A stretch of DNA of 64,000 nucleotides from Candidatus Poribacteria bacterium (GTDB lineage: Bacteria > Poribacteria > WGA-4E > WGA-3G): assembly GCA_028820635.1 (NCBI GenBank), contig JAPPIG010000118.1:186001-250000 (forward strand), read 5' to 3'. Below, in pieces: positions 8,898 through 17,921 of this stretch. Numbering within the stretch: the stretch's first letter is position 1; each line of letters starts with the position of its first letter. The position numbers and the translations under genes were made by a program. The notes under the pieces are model-generated. The model was not told the origin of the DNA. It worked only from the letters and a program-made list of their open reading frames with translations, and made no database searches.

Positions 8898-9270
8898 CGT
8901 AGGTTGGGTTGAGGGACGAAACCCATAAATCAACGGTATGAATGCCATCAGGCATTCCCCGGGTGTCAACTTAAGAAGACATCTACGTTTTGACGAGTGC
9001 TTCTCAACCCTTATAGTGATTGAAACTGTCCCATATTTAGTCCCGTAGGGACGCTATGTTTATAGAAATATGTTACCCACCGCCTCTTGAGTTCCGTAGG
9101 AACGACATATCTGACTGGTGGACTGAGGCGACAACATACCGCCCCTACGGGGCTCAAGAGAGGGATTATCCGTTTCTATAAACATACCGCCCCTACGGGG
9201 CTTAAGAGGGTTTTCCATGTTTGAAAATTGCTTAAGTTGACACCTATGGGGTTGAGGGACGAAACCCAAC
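8898..9270. repeat. nested palindromic repeat locus A (REP-like hairpins within a GGGTGTCAACTTAAG/CTTAAGTTGACACC inverted pair)
   Basis: Hairpins GTCCC-GTA-GGGAC, GTTCC-GTA-GGAAC, GCCCC-TAC-GGGGC (x2), with 'tataaacata' flanks; direct repeat 'gggttgagggacgaaaccca' on both sides. Confidence 0.75.
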
Positions 9271-9380
9271 AGGTATACACTCTTGCCAGAAAAGACATCC
9301 TACCGACTACCGAATGCCGACCACCAATAATTATACCTTTTTCCCGCAGGCTCATGTTATAATATAGTAGATTATATAGA

Positions 9381-9478
9381 AGCGATCTCCGAATCGCGAC
9401 TAAACCACTAATAGTCGGGAATCGGGGTTCCCTCCCGACAAATGCCAAACGCGCATTTGGCGTTGATTCACAACTCAG
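9381..9478. repeat. palindromic repeat pair (GATCTCCGAATCGCGAC...GTCGGGAATCGGGGTTCCCTCC plus AAATGCC hairpin)
   Basis: Reverse complement resembles the palindrome at 57685-57746; followed by 'aaatgccaaacgcgcatttggcgttgatt' hairpin. Confidence 0.6.
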
Positions 9479-9538
9479 ATGTAAAGTTAATTGTAAAATC
9501 CACTATAAAAACAATCCCTCAGAAAAAGGGAAACTCTC

Positions 9539-11818
9539 ATGCAAAAAACAGTAATTTTGATTTTAGCGATTGGGTTGGCAATATGTGTTATTTCATTAAA
9601 CACCATCGCACAAGACACAAAAGAGGGGCAAATGACTCACAAAACATTGACGATTCCGGATATTCTTAAAATTAAGTCGTTTTCATCCCGTTCACGATTA
9701 CAGCTCTCCCCTGATGGAGAGTTTCTTGCTTATGTTGTGCAAGACCCTCATCACAAGTCATCGTTCCAAAAAAACACAGAATATTCCAGGTTTCTACCAA
9801 CCGGAGTATTCATTGAGCATCATAGTAGTGCAGTCTGGGTTACCAATATCAGAACAAAGGAAACTTATAAACTCGGTTCAGATGACGGAGTTGACTGGGC
9901 ACCACGGTGGTCACCAGATGGACGCTATTTAGCATTCTATTCTGACCGAATGGGCGCACCACAACTTTGGGTTTGGGATAAGATGAAAAATAAGGTGCGA
10001 CGAATTAGTGAGAAACCGATTACTGCAATATATGGTTTTGAAGCACCACAATGGACATCGGATGGAAAACATCTCATTGCGAAGTTACGTCCAGAAGATA
10101 TAGATATTTCCAGACTTATCTCACCCGATACCAATCCACAAACGATAAACGTGTGGGAAACTGAAACGTATGAACCGTCTTCTTTAGAGGGGCAAGCAGA
10201 TCGAGTTGCATTTCTCAAGGGAGATTTAGGGGTATTTGACTTTGACACAGGTGATGTGTCAATTCTCACAAGTGGATTATATACGACAAATATGTTTTTG
10301 TCTCCAGATAATGCTGCAGTTGCCGTGATCAACATAATAGGAGCGGGAGAATTGACAGTCCAAGAAACCATTTTTGAGCTGCTATTGGTGCCATTAGATG
10401 GAACGCCATTACAACGTTTAGCAACAGATATCAGGTCAGGATCGAAAATCGTAAGTTGGGCACCAGATGGTAAGCATCTGGTTTATGGACATCCGGACGG
10501 ACTGTTTTTGGTTTCAGTCCAAGATGGTGAACAGAAAAATCTCACGGCAAACCTTGCAGAAAACCCTCGATTTTTGATGCGTCCACTATGGAGTCCATCA
10601 GGTACATCTATTTTCTGTGGTTTCGATGGACATGTGTGGAAACTGACAGCAGACGGTAGTAATGCGCGGAGACTTACAGATGGTTTGGAGCGAGGGGTCC
10701 TCGGTATCGTGGCAAAGCGGGATACACATATCGTTTGGCAATCAAACGAAACACAATCTATCTGTATCCAAACTCATGATCCTGTAACAAAGAAAGGTGG
10801 TTTTTATTTGCTAAACTCAACAGAAGGAGGTGCTACCTGTCTGTTTGAAGAACCGCTTTCTATATATGGCCGTTTGGGAGACGAATTCGACATAATATCT
10901 GTAGGTCATAGTGGGAGGATTGTCTACAGAGCGCAGGATGTGACACAACCAGAGGAGATCTGGATGCTTGATACAAATTCTGGCAAACGACAGCAGGTGT
11001 CCGACCTCAACCCGCATCTGCGCGACTTACAATTTGGTGAGGTGCATCTCATCGAATCGAAAACGGCGGAGGGTCAGCTTTTACGCGGTGTTTTAATGTT
11101 GCCTATCAACTATGAGGAAGGAAAACGTTATCCTTTAGTCACGTGGGTCTATGGAGGTCGTAACCTTTCTGGGTATGCTTATCGTTTTGGATTAACGAGG
11201 CAGATTAACTTTCAGTTGTTAGCGACCCGTGGCTATGCTGTTCTTGGGGTTGATACGCCATTGAAATCCAACGACCCCATGATAGAACTCTCAGGATTTG
11301 TCCTCCCCGCAGTTGATAATGTTATTGAGATGGGAATCGCTGATGAGAATCGTTTGGGAATAATAGGATACAGTTACGGTGGATACAGCACAGTTGGACT
11401 GATTACGCAAACCAACCGTTTCAAAGCCGCAGTTGCCGGTGGAGGCAAATACAATTTAACAAGCCATTACGGGATTCTTTCGAAACAGGGGAACAGTTAT
11501 GGTATTGGTTGGTCAGAAGGTGGACAGGGGCGTATGCGCGGTTCGCTCTGGGAACAACGCCAGCGGTATATTGATAACTCTCCGATATTCCATCTGGATA
11601 AGGTTGAGACTCCCGTCTTAATCTATTGTGGTGAAGGGTATGATGGTAATGATTACACGCAGTCTGGAGAGCTTTTCTCTGGATTACGCAGACTTAAGAA
11701 GAAAGCGACTTTTGTCTGGTATCGTGGTGAAGGACATGGCTTGACAACTTGGCGAGCCGAACACCGCGCTGATTGCTGGGAACGCATTATTGATTGGTTT
11801 GAAAAACATCTGAATTAA
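9539..11818 (+). CDS. S9 family prolyl oligopeptidase (dipeptidyl/acylaminoacyl peptidase-like)
   Basis: N-terminal signal and beta-propeller (RLQLSPDGEFLAYV, PRWSPDGRYLAFYSD); catalytic 'GIIGYSYGGYSTVGL' (GxSxGG) and 'GEGHGL'. Confidence 0.9.
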   Translation: MQKTVILILAIGLAICVISLNTIAQDTKEGQMTHKTLTIPDILKIKSFSSRSRLQLSPDGEFLAYVVQDPHHKSSFQKNTEYSRFLPTGVFIEHHSSAVWVTNIRTKETYKLGSDDGVDWAPRWSPDGRYLAFYSDRMGAPQLWVWDKMKNKVRRISEKPITAIYGFEAPQWTSDGKHLIAKLRPEDIDISRLISPDTNPQTINVWETETYEPSSLEGQADRVAFLKGDLGVFDFDTGDVSILTSGLYTTNMFLSPDNAAVAVINIIGAGELTVQETIFELLLVPLDGTPLQRLATDIRSGSKIVSWAPDGKHLVYGHPDGLFLVSVQDGEQKNLTANLAENPRFLMRPLWSPSGTSIFCGFDGHVWKLTADGSNARRLTDGLERGVLGIVAKRDTHIVWQSNETQSICIQTHDPVTKKGGFYLLNSTEGGATCLFEEPLSIYGRLGDEFDIISVGHSGRIVYRAQDVTQPEEIWMLDTNSGKRQQVSDLNPHLRDLQFGEVHLIESKTAEGQLLRGVLMLPINYEEGKRYPLVTWVYGGRNLSGYAYRFGLTRQINFQLLATRGYAVLGVDTPLKSNDPMIELSGFVLPAVDNVIEMGIADENRLGIIGYSYGGYSTVGLITQTNRFKAAVAGGGKYNLTSHYGILSKQGNSYGIGWSEGGQGRMRGSLWEQRQRYIDNSPIFHLDKVETPVLIYCGEGYDGNDYTQSGELFSGLRRLKKKATFVWYRGEGHGLTTWRAEHRADCWERIIDWFEKHLN

Positions 11819-12020
11819 AGAACAAGAATTGTTTGAATCTCGGACTTACACGGATTGCCCCCTAATCGCTACGTGCTTTGTAAGCGCGCCTACCAGTGAA
11901 CGTCCAAGGCGCAACGTGCTACACGCGTACGCTGCGTTGATTTAATAGTGAGTTGCGAGACTACAAGAGCCGCGGCCCCAGAGAAAAGTGCTTATATTTT
12001 CTATTTCACCATAAATATAT

Positions 12021-12046
12021 GCAACTATTTTTATCCAATTCGCGTC
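12021..12046 (+). promoter_or_regulatory. predicted ECF-type promoter (GCAAC-N17-CGTC) of the third sigma gene
   Basis: 'tgcaactatttttatccaattcgcgtcactatatagcg' upstream of ORF 12161. Confidence 0.55.
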
Positions 12047-12160
12047 ACTATATAGCGAAATAAATTGATTTGACGTTTCTTTGAGTTTTGTAAGCTCACT
12101 TACCCAGAAACGTCTAAACCGTATAATTCCCTTAATGAAATAGCCTTCCGGAGATGTCAG

Positions 12161-13432
12161 ATGAAAAGCGACACTGTTGCGTTGATTCAGCGTACCCTTG
12201 CAGGCGATGAAACTGCTTTTACCAGTTTGGTGAGCAAATACGAGAAGCAGGTTCACGCGTATGCGCTGCGGGAAATAGGTGATTACCATATCGCTGAAGA
12301 CATTACCCAAGAGACCTTTCTGGAAGTCCATCAGAAGTTAAAGACGCTGAAAGACCCGGAGAAGTTTTCAACTTGGCTATATGCAATTGTCAAAAACCTT
12401 TGTATCGCTTGGTATCGAAAAAATCGGTTTCAACCTGAATCATTGGAAGAGATCCATATCTCGAAAATCGAGACAGATACATATTCGCGGTATGTCGCCA
12501 CCGAACATGCGAAAGCGACTGCTTATGCACAACGCGACCTCGTCAACAAACTGCTTAGGACGTTGAAAGAGAGTGACCGGGAGATAATCACGCTCCACTA
12601 TTTTGATGAGATGACAACTGCTGAGATAGAGACGTACTTAGGAATACCAGAAAATACGATTAAGAGTCGGCTATATCGCGCACGACAGCGGTTGAAGAAG
12701 CACGAATTCATGATTCAAGAGGAATTAGATATTACAATTCAAGGGAAACACTCTTCCCAACAACATTTAAAAGGAGAAATTAGCATGGCAGACGAAGTGA
12801 GAAATGAATCCGAGGTGGACGCAAGGTTGGAAGAAATGCAGCGTCAGATCACCGATCTACAAGAGCAAATTAAGGGCATCGCGGCTAACTCGGATGCGTC
12901 TACTGAATATACGGATGTTCCTGTTACTGATAGTGAAATAGAATATCGCTTTGTGGCTGACTCCGATGCTTCTACTGACTCAGACAAAAAACAAGCACTT
13001 GATGCATTACTCCAACTCTCTCATCATGTGAAAGACCCGATCACGTGGTGCTACGCGGGTGCCTATCAGGCCGCCCCTGGCCAGAGATCAAGCCGCGGTT
13101 CAGTCTGGACGACCAACGTTGATCACTTCCTATCGTTCGCACCGGATGCTGAAATCGTGAAACTTGCGACATTCTTCACAAACCCCACCGTAGTCGCTGT
13201 TTTAAGACAATTAGTGGCGGGCAAGAAATCGGTTACGGATTTGGCAAACGACTGTGGTATTTCCGAAAGTGAGATGGAGAAAACCGTGGAAATGTTAGTA
13301 GACGGAGCGTTAGTGAAGCGTACGGAAGACGATCTCATCGAACCTAAAAACGATGCCGTTTTCTATTTTCTCAACTTCGTCGGTATGGTAACCGTCTATC
13401 TTAATCCTGAAGATTATCATTATCAGGATTAA
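12161..13432 (+). CDS. ECF-type sigma factor fused to a coiled-coil/winged-helix-like C-terminal domain (paralog 3)
   Basis: Sigma70 region 2/4 motifs; C-terminus homologous to the 7397 ORF (TVVAVLRQLVAGKKSVTDLANDCGISESEMEKTVEMLVDGALVKRTEDDLIEPKND). Confidence 0.9.
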   Translation: MKSDTVALIQRTLAGDETAFTSLVSKYEKQVHAYALREIGDYHIAEDITQETFLEVHQKLKTLKDPEKFSTWLYAIVKNLCIAWYRKNRFQPESLEEIHISKIETDTYSRYVATEHAKATAYAQRDLVNKLLRTLKESDREIITLHYFDEMTTAEIETYLGIPENTIKSRLYRARQRLKKHEFMIQEELDITIQGKHSSQQHLKGEISMADEVRNESEVDARLEEMQRQITDLQEQIKGIAANSDASTEYTDVPVTDSEIEYRFVADSDASTDSDKKQALDALLQLSHHVKDPITWCYAGAYQAAPGQRSSRGSVWTTNVDHFLSFAPDAEIVKLATFFTNPTVVAVLRQLVAGKKSVTDLANDCGISESEMEKTVEMLVDGALVKRTEDDLIEPKNDAVFYFLNFVGMVTVYLNPEDYHYQD

Positions 13433-13449
13433 CTGTTAGGATAGTATTG

Positions 13450-13499
13450 CGCGTTGTATAGGAAAAATCGTCAGTCTGAGATTGATCCTATACAACGCG
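13450..13499. terminator. 14-bp perfect inverted repeat downstream of sigma paralog 3
   Basis: CGCGTTGTATAGGA-N22-TCCTATACAACGCG; no strong T tract. Confidence 0.5.
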
Positions 13500-13838
13500 T
13501 TACTGTTTAACAGCGGTGTATAAAGTTTTTGGCATGAATACTCTTTTTCTTTTGTTAGAGGGGTTTTCAACCCCGATAAATCGGGCTTACAAACCCCTCC
13601 AACAAGAAAGATAATACGGTTAATGCCAAATATTTACACACCCCACCTTACACCCTTTGATTCTCTTCGCTAAATGTGCTATTATTTAATGATGGTAGCG
13701 ATGCATATTTCAGAACCTGTTCGTGTGTCCTATAAGACCATTGCTTGAAATGCGTTCATGTTGTTTTTAGTTTTTCCAACCATAACCCTATTAACCGTTC
13801 TCTTTTATTAGCAATCACAACATTTTAACCATAGACAG

Positions 13839-16800
13839 ATGCGTAACCTCTTTTCTGCACGGTGTTGGATTCTTGTTTTCTTAAGTCTCTCCGTTACCTT
13901 TGCACACGCCCAAGACAGTGTGCCGACTCACCCCGTTGATGGCACGTTCATCAAAGAATGGCTGGTGTTAGGTCCCTTCTTTCCAGAGGATCTGGAGACC
14001 GATTTCCTCGTCTCAGCGAATGGCGAGGCTAATGCTAATCCTAAACCCGGCGATACAGTGACCACCGCTGAAGGCAAAACGTTGACATGGAAGGTATACC
14101 GTACCGGAGGAAGCCTCATCGATCTGCATCATGCCGTTGGAAATCATCAAGAAGCTGTCTGCTATACGTTCTGCCTGCTGCAAAGTGATCATGGTGGTGA
14201 TGGCGAACTCCTTGTCGGCAGTGATGACGGCGTTGCGGTTTTTCTCAACGGTCAGAAGGTACACACTCAGCCTGTTAGGCGGGCAATTGTCGTAGATGAA
14301 GATAGGGTTCCTGTTTTATTGCGTCCGGGTAAAAACCGCTGCCTGATGAAGATCTCAAACGGTGTTCAAGATTGGGCATTAACAACGCGTGTGCTTCCAC
14401 CGGCACGTGCGGTGATAGCTGGAATTATTACTGATGAGTCGGGAAAGACCTTAGCCAATGCCCCCGTGCACCTATGGCAAAGCAGTACCATGATTGCGAA
14501 AACAAAAACTGACACCGAAGGCTTTTTCCAGTTTTCAGTCTACCCAGCAACTGGACTCTACGATATTCAAGCCACCCTCGGGAACAAGGGTAATTGGGAA
14601 ATGGGGGTTCAACTTTCTGCAGGTGATCGGGCGAAAATGAACATAACGTTAGAGAAGGCTATTAGTATCTCTGGGAACCTATTGGCACTTGACAATAATA
14701 CCCCAAATGCTGGTGTTCTTGTGGAGGCAATTTTGATCGGAGAGGATGGTGCCAGTCAAAAGAGAGCAACGACTCTCTCAGACAGCAGAGGTAGGTATCA
14801 ATTCACCAACCTGATTGCTGGGTCGTATCAGGTACGTTGCCACACCTGGGACACGCATAACGATAATCCAAACCTAATCGCCCATGTTGACCTACAAAAT
14901 ACGGTTAATGTTAATATAGATTTTCATTTTCCTCCTTTCGAACATGGAACATGGAAACACTATACTTATCTTGACGGGTTAGGAAGTAATCACGTACGGC
15001 CGATCTATCAAGACCGAGACGGATACCTCTGGTTTGGAACCAACAACGGTGGGGTTTCTCGTTATGATGGTGAAAAATTTGTTAACTTCACAACCGACGA
15101 TGGACTCGCTGATAACTCCGTATGGGCTATCCATCAAGACCGAGACGGATACCTCTGGTTTGGAACCTTGGACAATGGAGTTTCTCGCTACGATGGCGAA
15201 AAGTTCGTTAACTTCGCAACAAATGAGGGACTCGCTGATAACTCCGTATGGGCTATCCATCAAGACCGAGACGGATACCTCTGGTTTGGAACGCGGGGTG
15301 GGGTTTCTCGTTATGATGGCGAAGAGTTCGTCAACTTTACAACAAATGATGGACTCGTAGCGAACTCCATATTTGCAATCCACCAAGATCAAGATGGACA
15401 CCTTTGGTTTGGGACATACAGCGGGGTTTCTCGCTACGATGGCGAAGAGTTCGTCAACTTCACAGCAAATGAGGGATTCACTAACGATTTTGTCTCGGTT
15501 ATCCACGAAGACCGAAAGGGACACCTTTGGTTCGGGACAAACGGTGGGGTTTCTCGTTATGATGGCGAAGAGTTCGTTAACTTCACAACAAATGAAGGAC
15601 TCGCTAACGACCTTGTCCGGACGATTCACCAAGACCGAGATGGCTTCCTATGGTTTGGCACTTGGGAAGGCGGGATATCCCGCTACGATGGCGAAAAATT
15701 TATCAACTTCACAACAAATGAGGGACTCGCTGATAATTCCGTATGGAATATTATTCAAGACGGAGCGGGGGACTTTTGGGTTTCAAGTCCGGGCAAGGGA
15801 ATCAGCCAATACGATAGCAACGGTTTTATTAACTTCACTACTGCTGATGGTCTCGTGGACAACGTTGTTTTCACCGTTTATCAAGACCGAGAAGGTCTCA
15901 TCTGGTTCGGAACCGAGGGCGGAATTAGCAAATATGATGGCGAAAAATTTATCAACTTCACAACCGATGATGGACTCGTAGCCAACTCGGTATGGGCAAT
16001 ACATCAAGACCAAGAGGGATACTTTTGGTTTGGAACAGATAATGGAGTTTCTCGCTACGATGGCGAAAAGTTCGTCAACTTTACAACCGATGATGGACTC
16101 GCATTTAACCAAGTATGGACTATCCATCAAGACCAAGAGGGATACCTCTGGTTCGGAACCTCTGATAATGGAGTTTCTCGCTACGATGGCGAAAAGTTCG
16201 TAAACTTTAGACCTTGGGGGACAGGGAGAAAAAGTGTGACCTCAATTAGTCAGGATCGGGAGGGTTCCCTCTGGTTTGGAATTTCTGTTGGTGGCATCTA
16301 TCAATACCGAGGTAATCAGTTCGTCAACTTTACAACCGATGATGGACTCACATCCAACTCGGTATGGGCTATACATCAAGACCAAGAGGGATACCTCTGG
16401 TTTGGAGCCCGAGGCGGCGATGGAGTCTCTCGCTACGATGGCGAAAAGTTCGTCAACTTCACAACTAATGATGGACTCGCAGAAAATGATGTAGCCTCCA
16501 TTTACCAAGACCGGGAGGGTTCTCTCTGGTTTGGGACGCACAGCGGCGGAGTCTCCCGATATGATGGAACCTCATGGACATCTTTAGATACGCGAGATGG
16601 ACTCATAAATAATCACGTTTTGGGAATTACTCAAGATTCGGACGGGAAGTTCTGGTTTGGAACACTTGAAGGGGTAACCCAATACAATCCGAATCGGGTT
16701 CCACCGAGCGTACGTATCGTTTCGATTCAGAGCCACAACACTTCTATCCAAACTGGTACTCTCAAGACAATTAAAGACATTACTACTGATACTCGGGTAA

Positions 16801-17885
16801 CTATCAAGTACAGTAGTATCGACTTCAAAACTGTCAAAGAAAAACGACAGTACCGGGTTCGCATTAAAGAGGTTGACTTTGATTGGCGTGAACCAACCCG
16901 ATCAGATACGTTCAACATCAGTTTTGACAAACCCGGAACTTATACTTTCGAGGTTGTTGCTATTGACAGAGACCTAAACTACTCTACCCCTGCGAGTCTA
17001 ACATTGACCGTTGTGTTGCCGTGGTTCCAAAATGGATGGATTCTTTATCCCTCAGGTGGCGCAATTGTGGTTTTACTGTTGCTTTGTGGCGTTTTAGCCT
17101 ATCGCTACCACCACCAGCGACAGCGGGTTTTAGCCTATCAGCAAGAAGCAGTTTCCGAGCTCGCCGATGCGAGAGAGATGCAGCTGGGGTTAATCCCCCA
17201 AACAGCACCTGAAGTTCCGGGGTTTGAGATTGCAGGCGTTTGTATCTCTGCCCGCACTGTCAGTGGGGATTTCTTCGACTATGTACCTCTCAGCAACGGC
17301 GCGCTTGCCGTTGTATTGGCTGATGTTACCGGTAAAGGTATGAAAGGAGCAATGAATGCTATTTTATCTTCTGGGGCACTTCATTCTGTGGCTAAGTTGG
17401 AGATGTCTCCATCTGAAATGTTGTGGGCATTAAACCAGAACCTTTATCCTCGATTTCAACAATATACCAATTGTGCAATGGCAATACTGACCATTTATCC
17501 CAAAGGTAAATCCCTTAAATATGCAAACGCTGGAATTCCTTATCCTATTATCAAGCGTGGAGAAGATGGTACTGAAGAACTCTTGATAGATGGAATGCCG
17601 TTAGGTGCATTTAAATCTTCTGAATATGAAGAGACACCTCCCATTGAACTAAAATCTGGAAATTTAATAATCCTTTTTAGCGATGGCATTACGGAAGCAT
17701 CTCAAAGTGGCAATCCTGACCAACTTTACATGGAAACTGACCGCTTACCCCATCTTATTAAGGGACTGGATAAAACGATGACCGCAGAAGCGGTAGCTGA
17801 GGCAATTATTAACGATGTACGTGACTTCTCAGGGAACGCTCAACAAAACGATGATATGACCATTGTGGTTATCAAAGCACTATGA
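13839..17885 (+). CDS. two-component-regulator-propeller sensor with Y_Y_Y-type domain, TM helix and SpoIIE/PP2C phosphatase domain
   Basis: Signal peptide; carboxypeptidase-regulatory-like region; 14 'QDRDGYLWFGT..GGVSRYDG' propeller repeats; TM 'GGAIVVLLLLCGVLAY'; SpoIIE domain 'SGDFFDYVPLSNGALAVVLADVTGKGMKGA...ILFSDGITEA...QNDDMTIVVI'. Confidence 0.93.
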   Translation: MRNLFSARCWILVFLSLSVTFAHAQDSVPTHPVDGTFIKEWLVLGPFFPEDLETDFLVSANGEANANPKPGDTVTTAEGKTLTWKVYRTGGSLIDLHHAVGNHQEAVCYTFCLLQSDHGGDGELLVGSDDGVAVFLNGQKVHTQPVRRAIVVDEDRVPVLLRPGKNRCLMKISNGVQDWALTTRVLPPARAVIAGIITDESGKTLANAPVHLWQSSTMIAKTKTDTEGFFQFSVYPATGLYDIQATLGNKGNWEMGVQLSAGDRAKMNITLEKAISISGNLLALDNNTPNAGVLVEAILIGEDGASQKRATTLSDSRGRYQFTNLIAGSYQVRCHTWDTHNDNPNLIAHVDLQNTVNVNIDFHFPPFEHGTWKHYTYLDGLGSNHVRPIYQDRDGYLWFGTNNGGVSRYDGEKFVNFTTDDGLADNSVWAIHQDRDGYLWFGTLDNGVSRYDGEKFVNFATNEGLADNSVWAIHQDRDGYLWFGTRGGVSRYDGEEFVNFTTNDGLVANSIFAIHQDQDGHLWFGTYSGVSRYDGEEFVNFTANEGFTNDFVSVIHEDRKGHLWFGTNGGVSRYDGEEFVNFTTNEGLANDLVRTIHQDRDGFLWFGTWEGGISRYDGEKFINFTTNEGLADNSVWNIIQDGAGDFWVSSPGKGISQYDSNGFINFTTADGLVDNVVFTVYQDREGLIWFGTEGGISKYDGEKFINFTTDDGLVANSVWAIHQDQEGYFWFGTDNGVSRYDGEKFVNFTTDDGLAFNQVWTIHQDQEGYLWFGTSDNGVSRYDGEKFVNFRPWGTGRKSVTSISQDREGSLWFGISVGGIYQYRGNQFVNFTTDDGLTSNSVWAIHQDQEGYLWFGARGGDGVSRYDGEKFVNFTTNDGLAENDVASIYQDREGSLWFGTHSGGVSRYDGTSWTSLDTRDGLINNHVLGITQDSDGKFWFGTLEGVTQYNPNRVPPSVRIVSIQSHNTSIQTGTLKTIKDITTDTRVTIKYSSIDFKTVKEKRQYRVRIKEVDFDWREPTRSDTFNISFDKPGTYTFEVVAIDRDLNYSTPASLTLTVVLPWFQNGWILYPSGGAIVVLLLLCGVLAYRYHHQRQRVLAYQQEAVSELADAREMQLGLIPQTAPEVPGFEIAGVCISARTVSGDFFDYVPLSNGALAVVLADVTGKGMKGAMNAILSSGALHSVAKLEMSPSEMLWALNQNLYPRFQQYTNCAMAILTIYPKGKSLKYANAGIPYPIIKRGEDGTEELLIDGMPLGAFKSSEYEETPPIELKSGNLIILFSDGITEASQSGNPDQLYMETDRLPHLIKGLDKTMTAEAVAEAIINDVRDFSGNAQQNDDMTIVVIKAL

Positions 17886-17921
17886 GAACCTACTACCTCA
17901 TCAAAATACTAAAGGAAAGTA

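Noticed and set aside
8898-9270. Possible CRISPR array (also 39788-40285)
   Set aside because: Repeats are palindromic hairpins of unequal spacing and mixed orientation, with no constant spacer length and no cas genes in the window.
14979-15632. 217-aa antisense ORF opposite the propeller repeats (also 15783..16136 and 16242..16541 minus)
   Set aside because: Shadow ORFs produced by the repetitive, codon-biased Reg_prop coding sequence; the repeats make long open antisense frames without independent RBS.
15034-15981. Plus-strand overlapping ORFs 15034..15360 and 15373..15981
   Set aside because: Out-of-frame readings of the same propeller repeats (MAKSSSTSQQMRDSL...), low-complexity artefacts.
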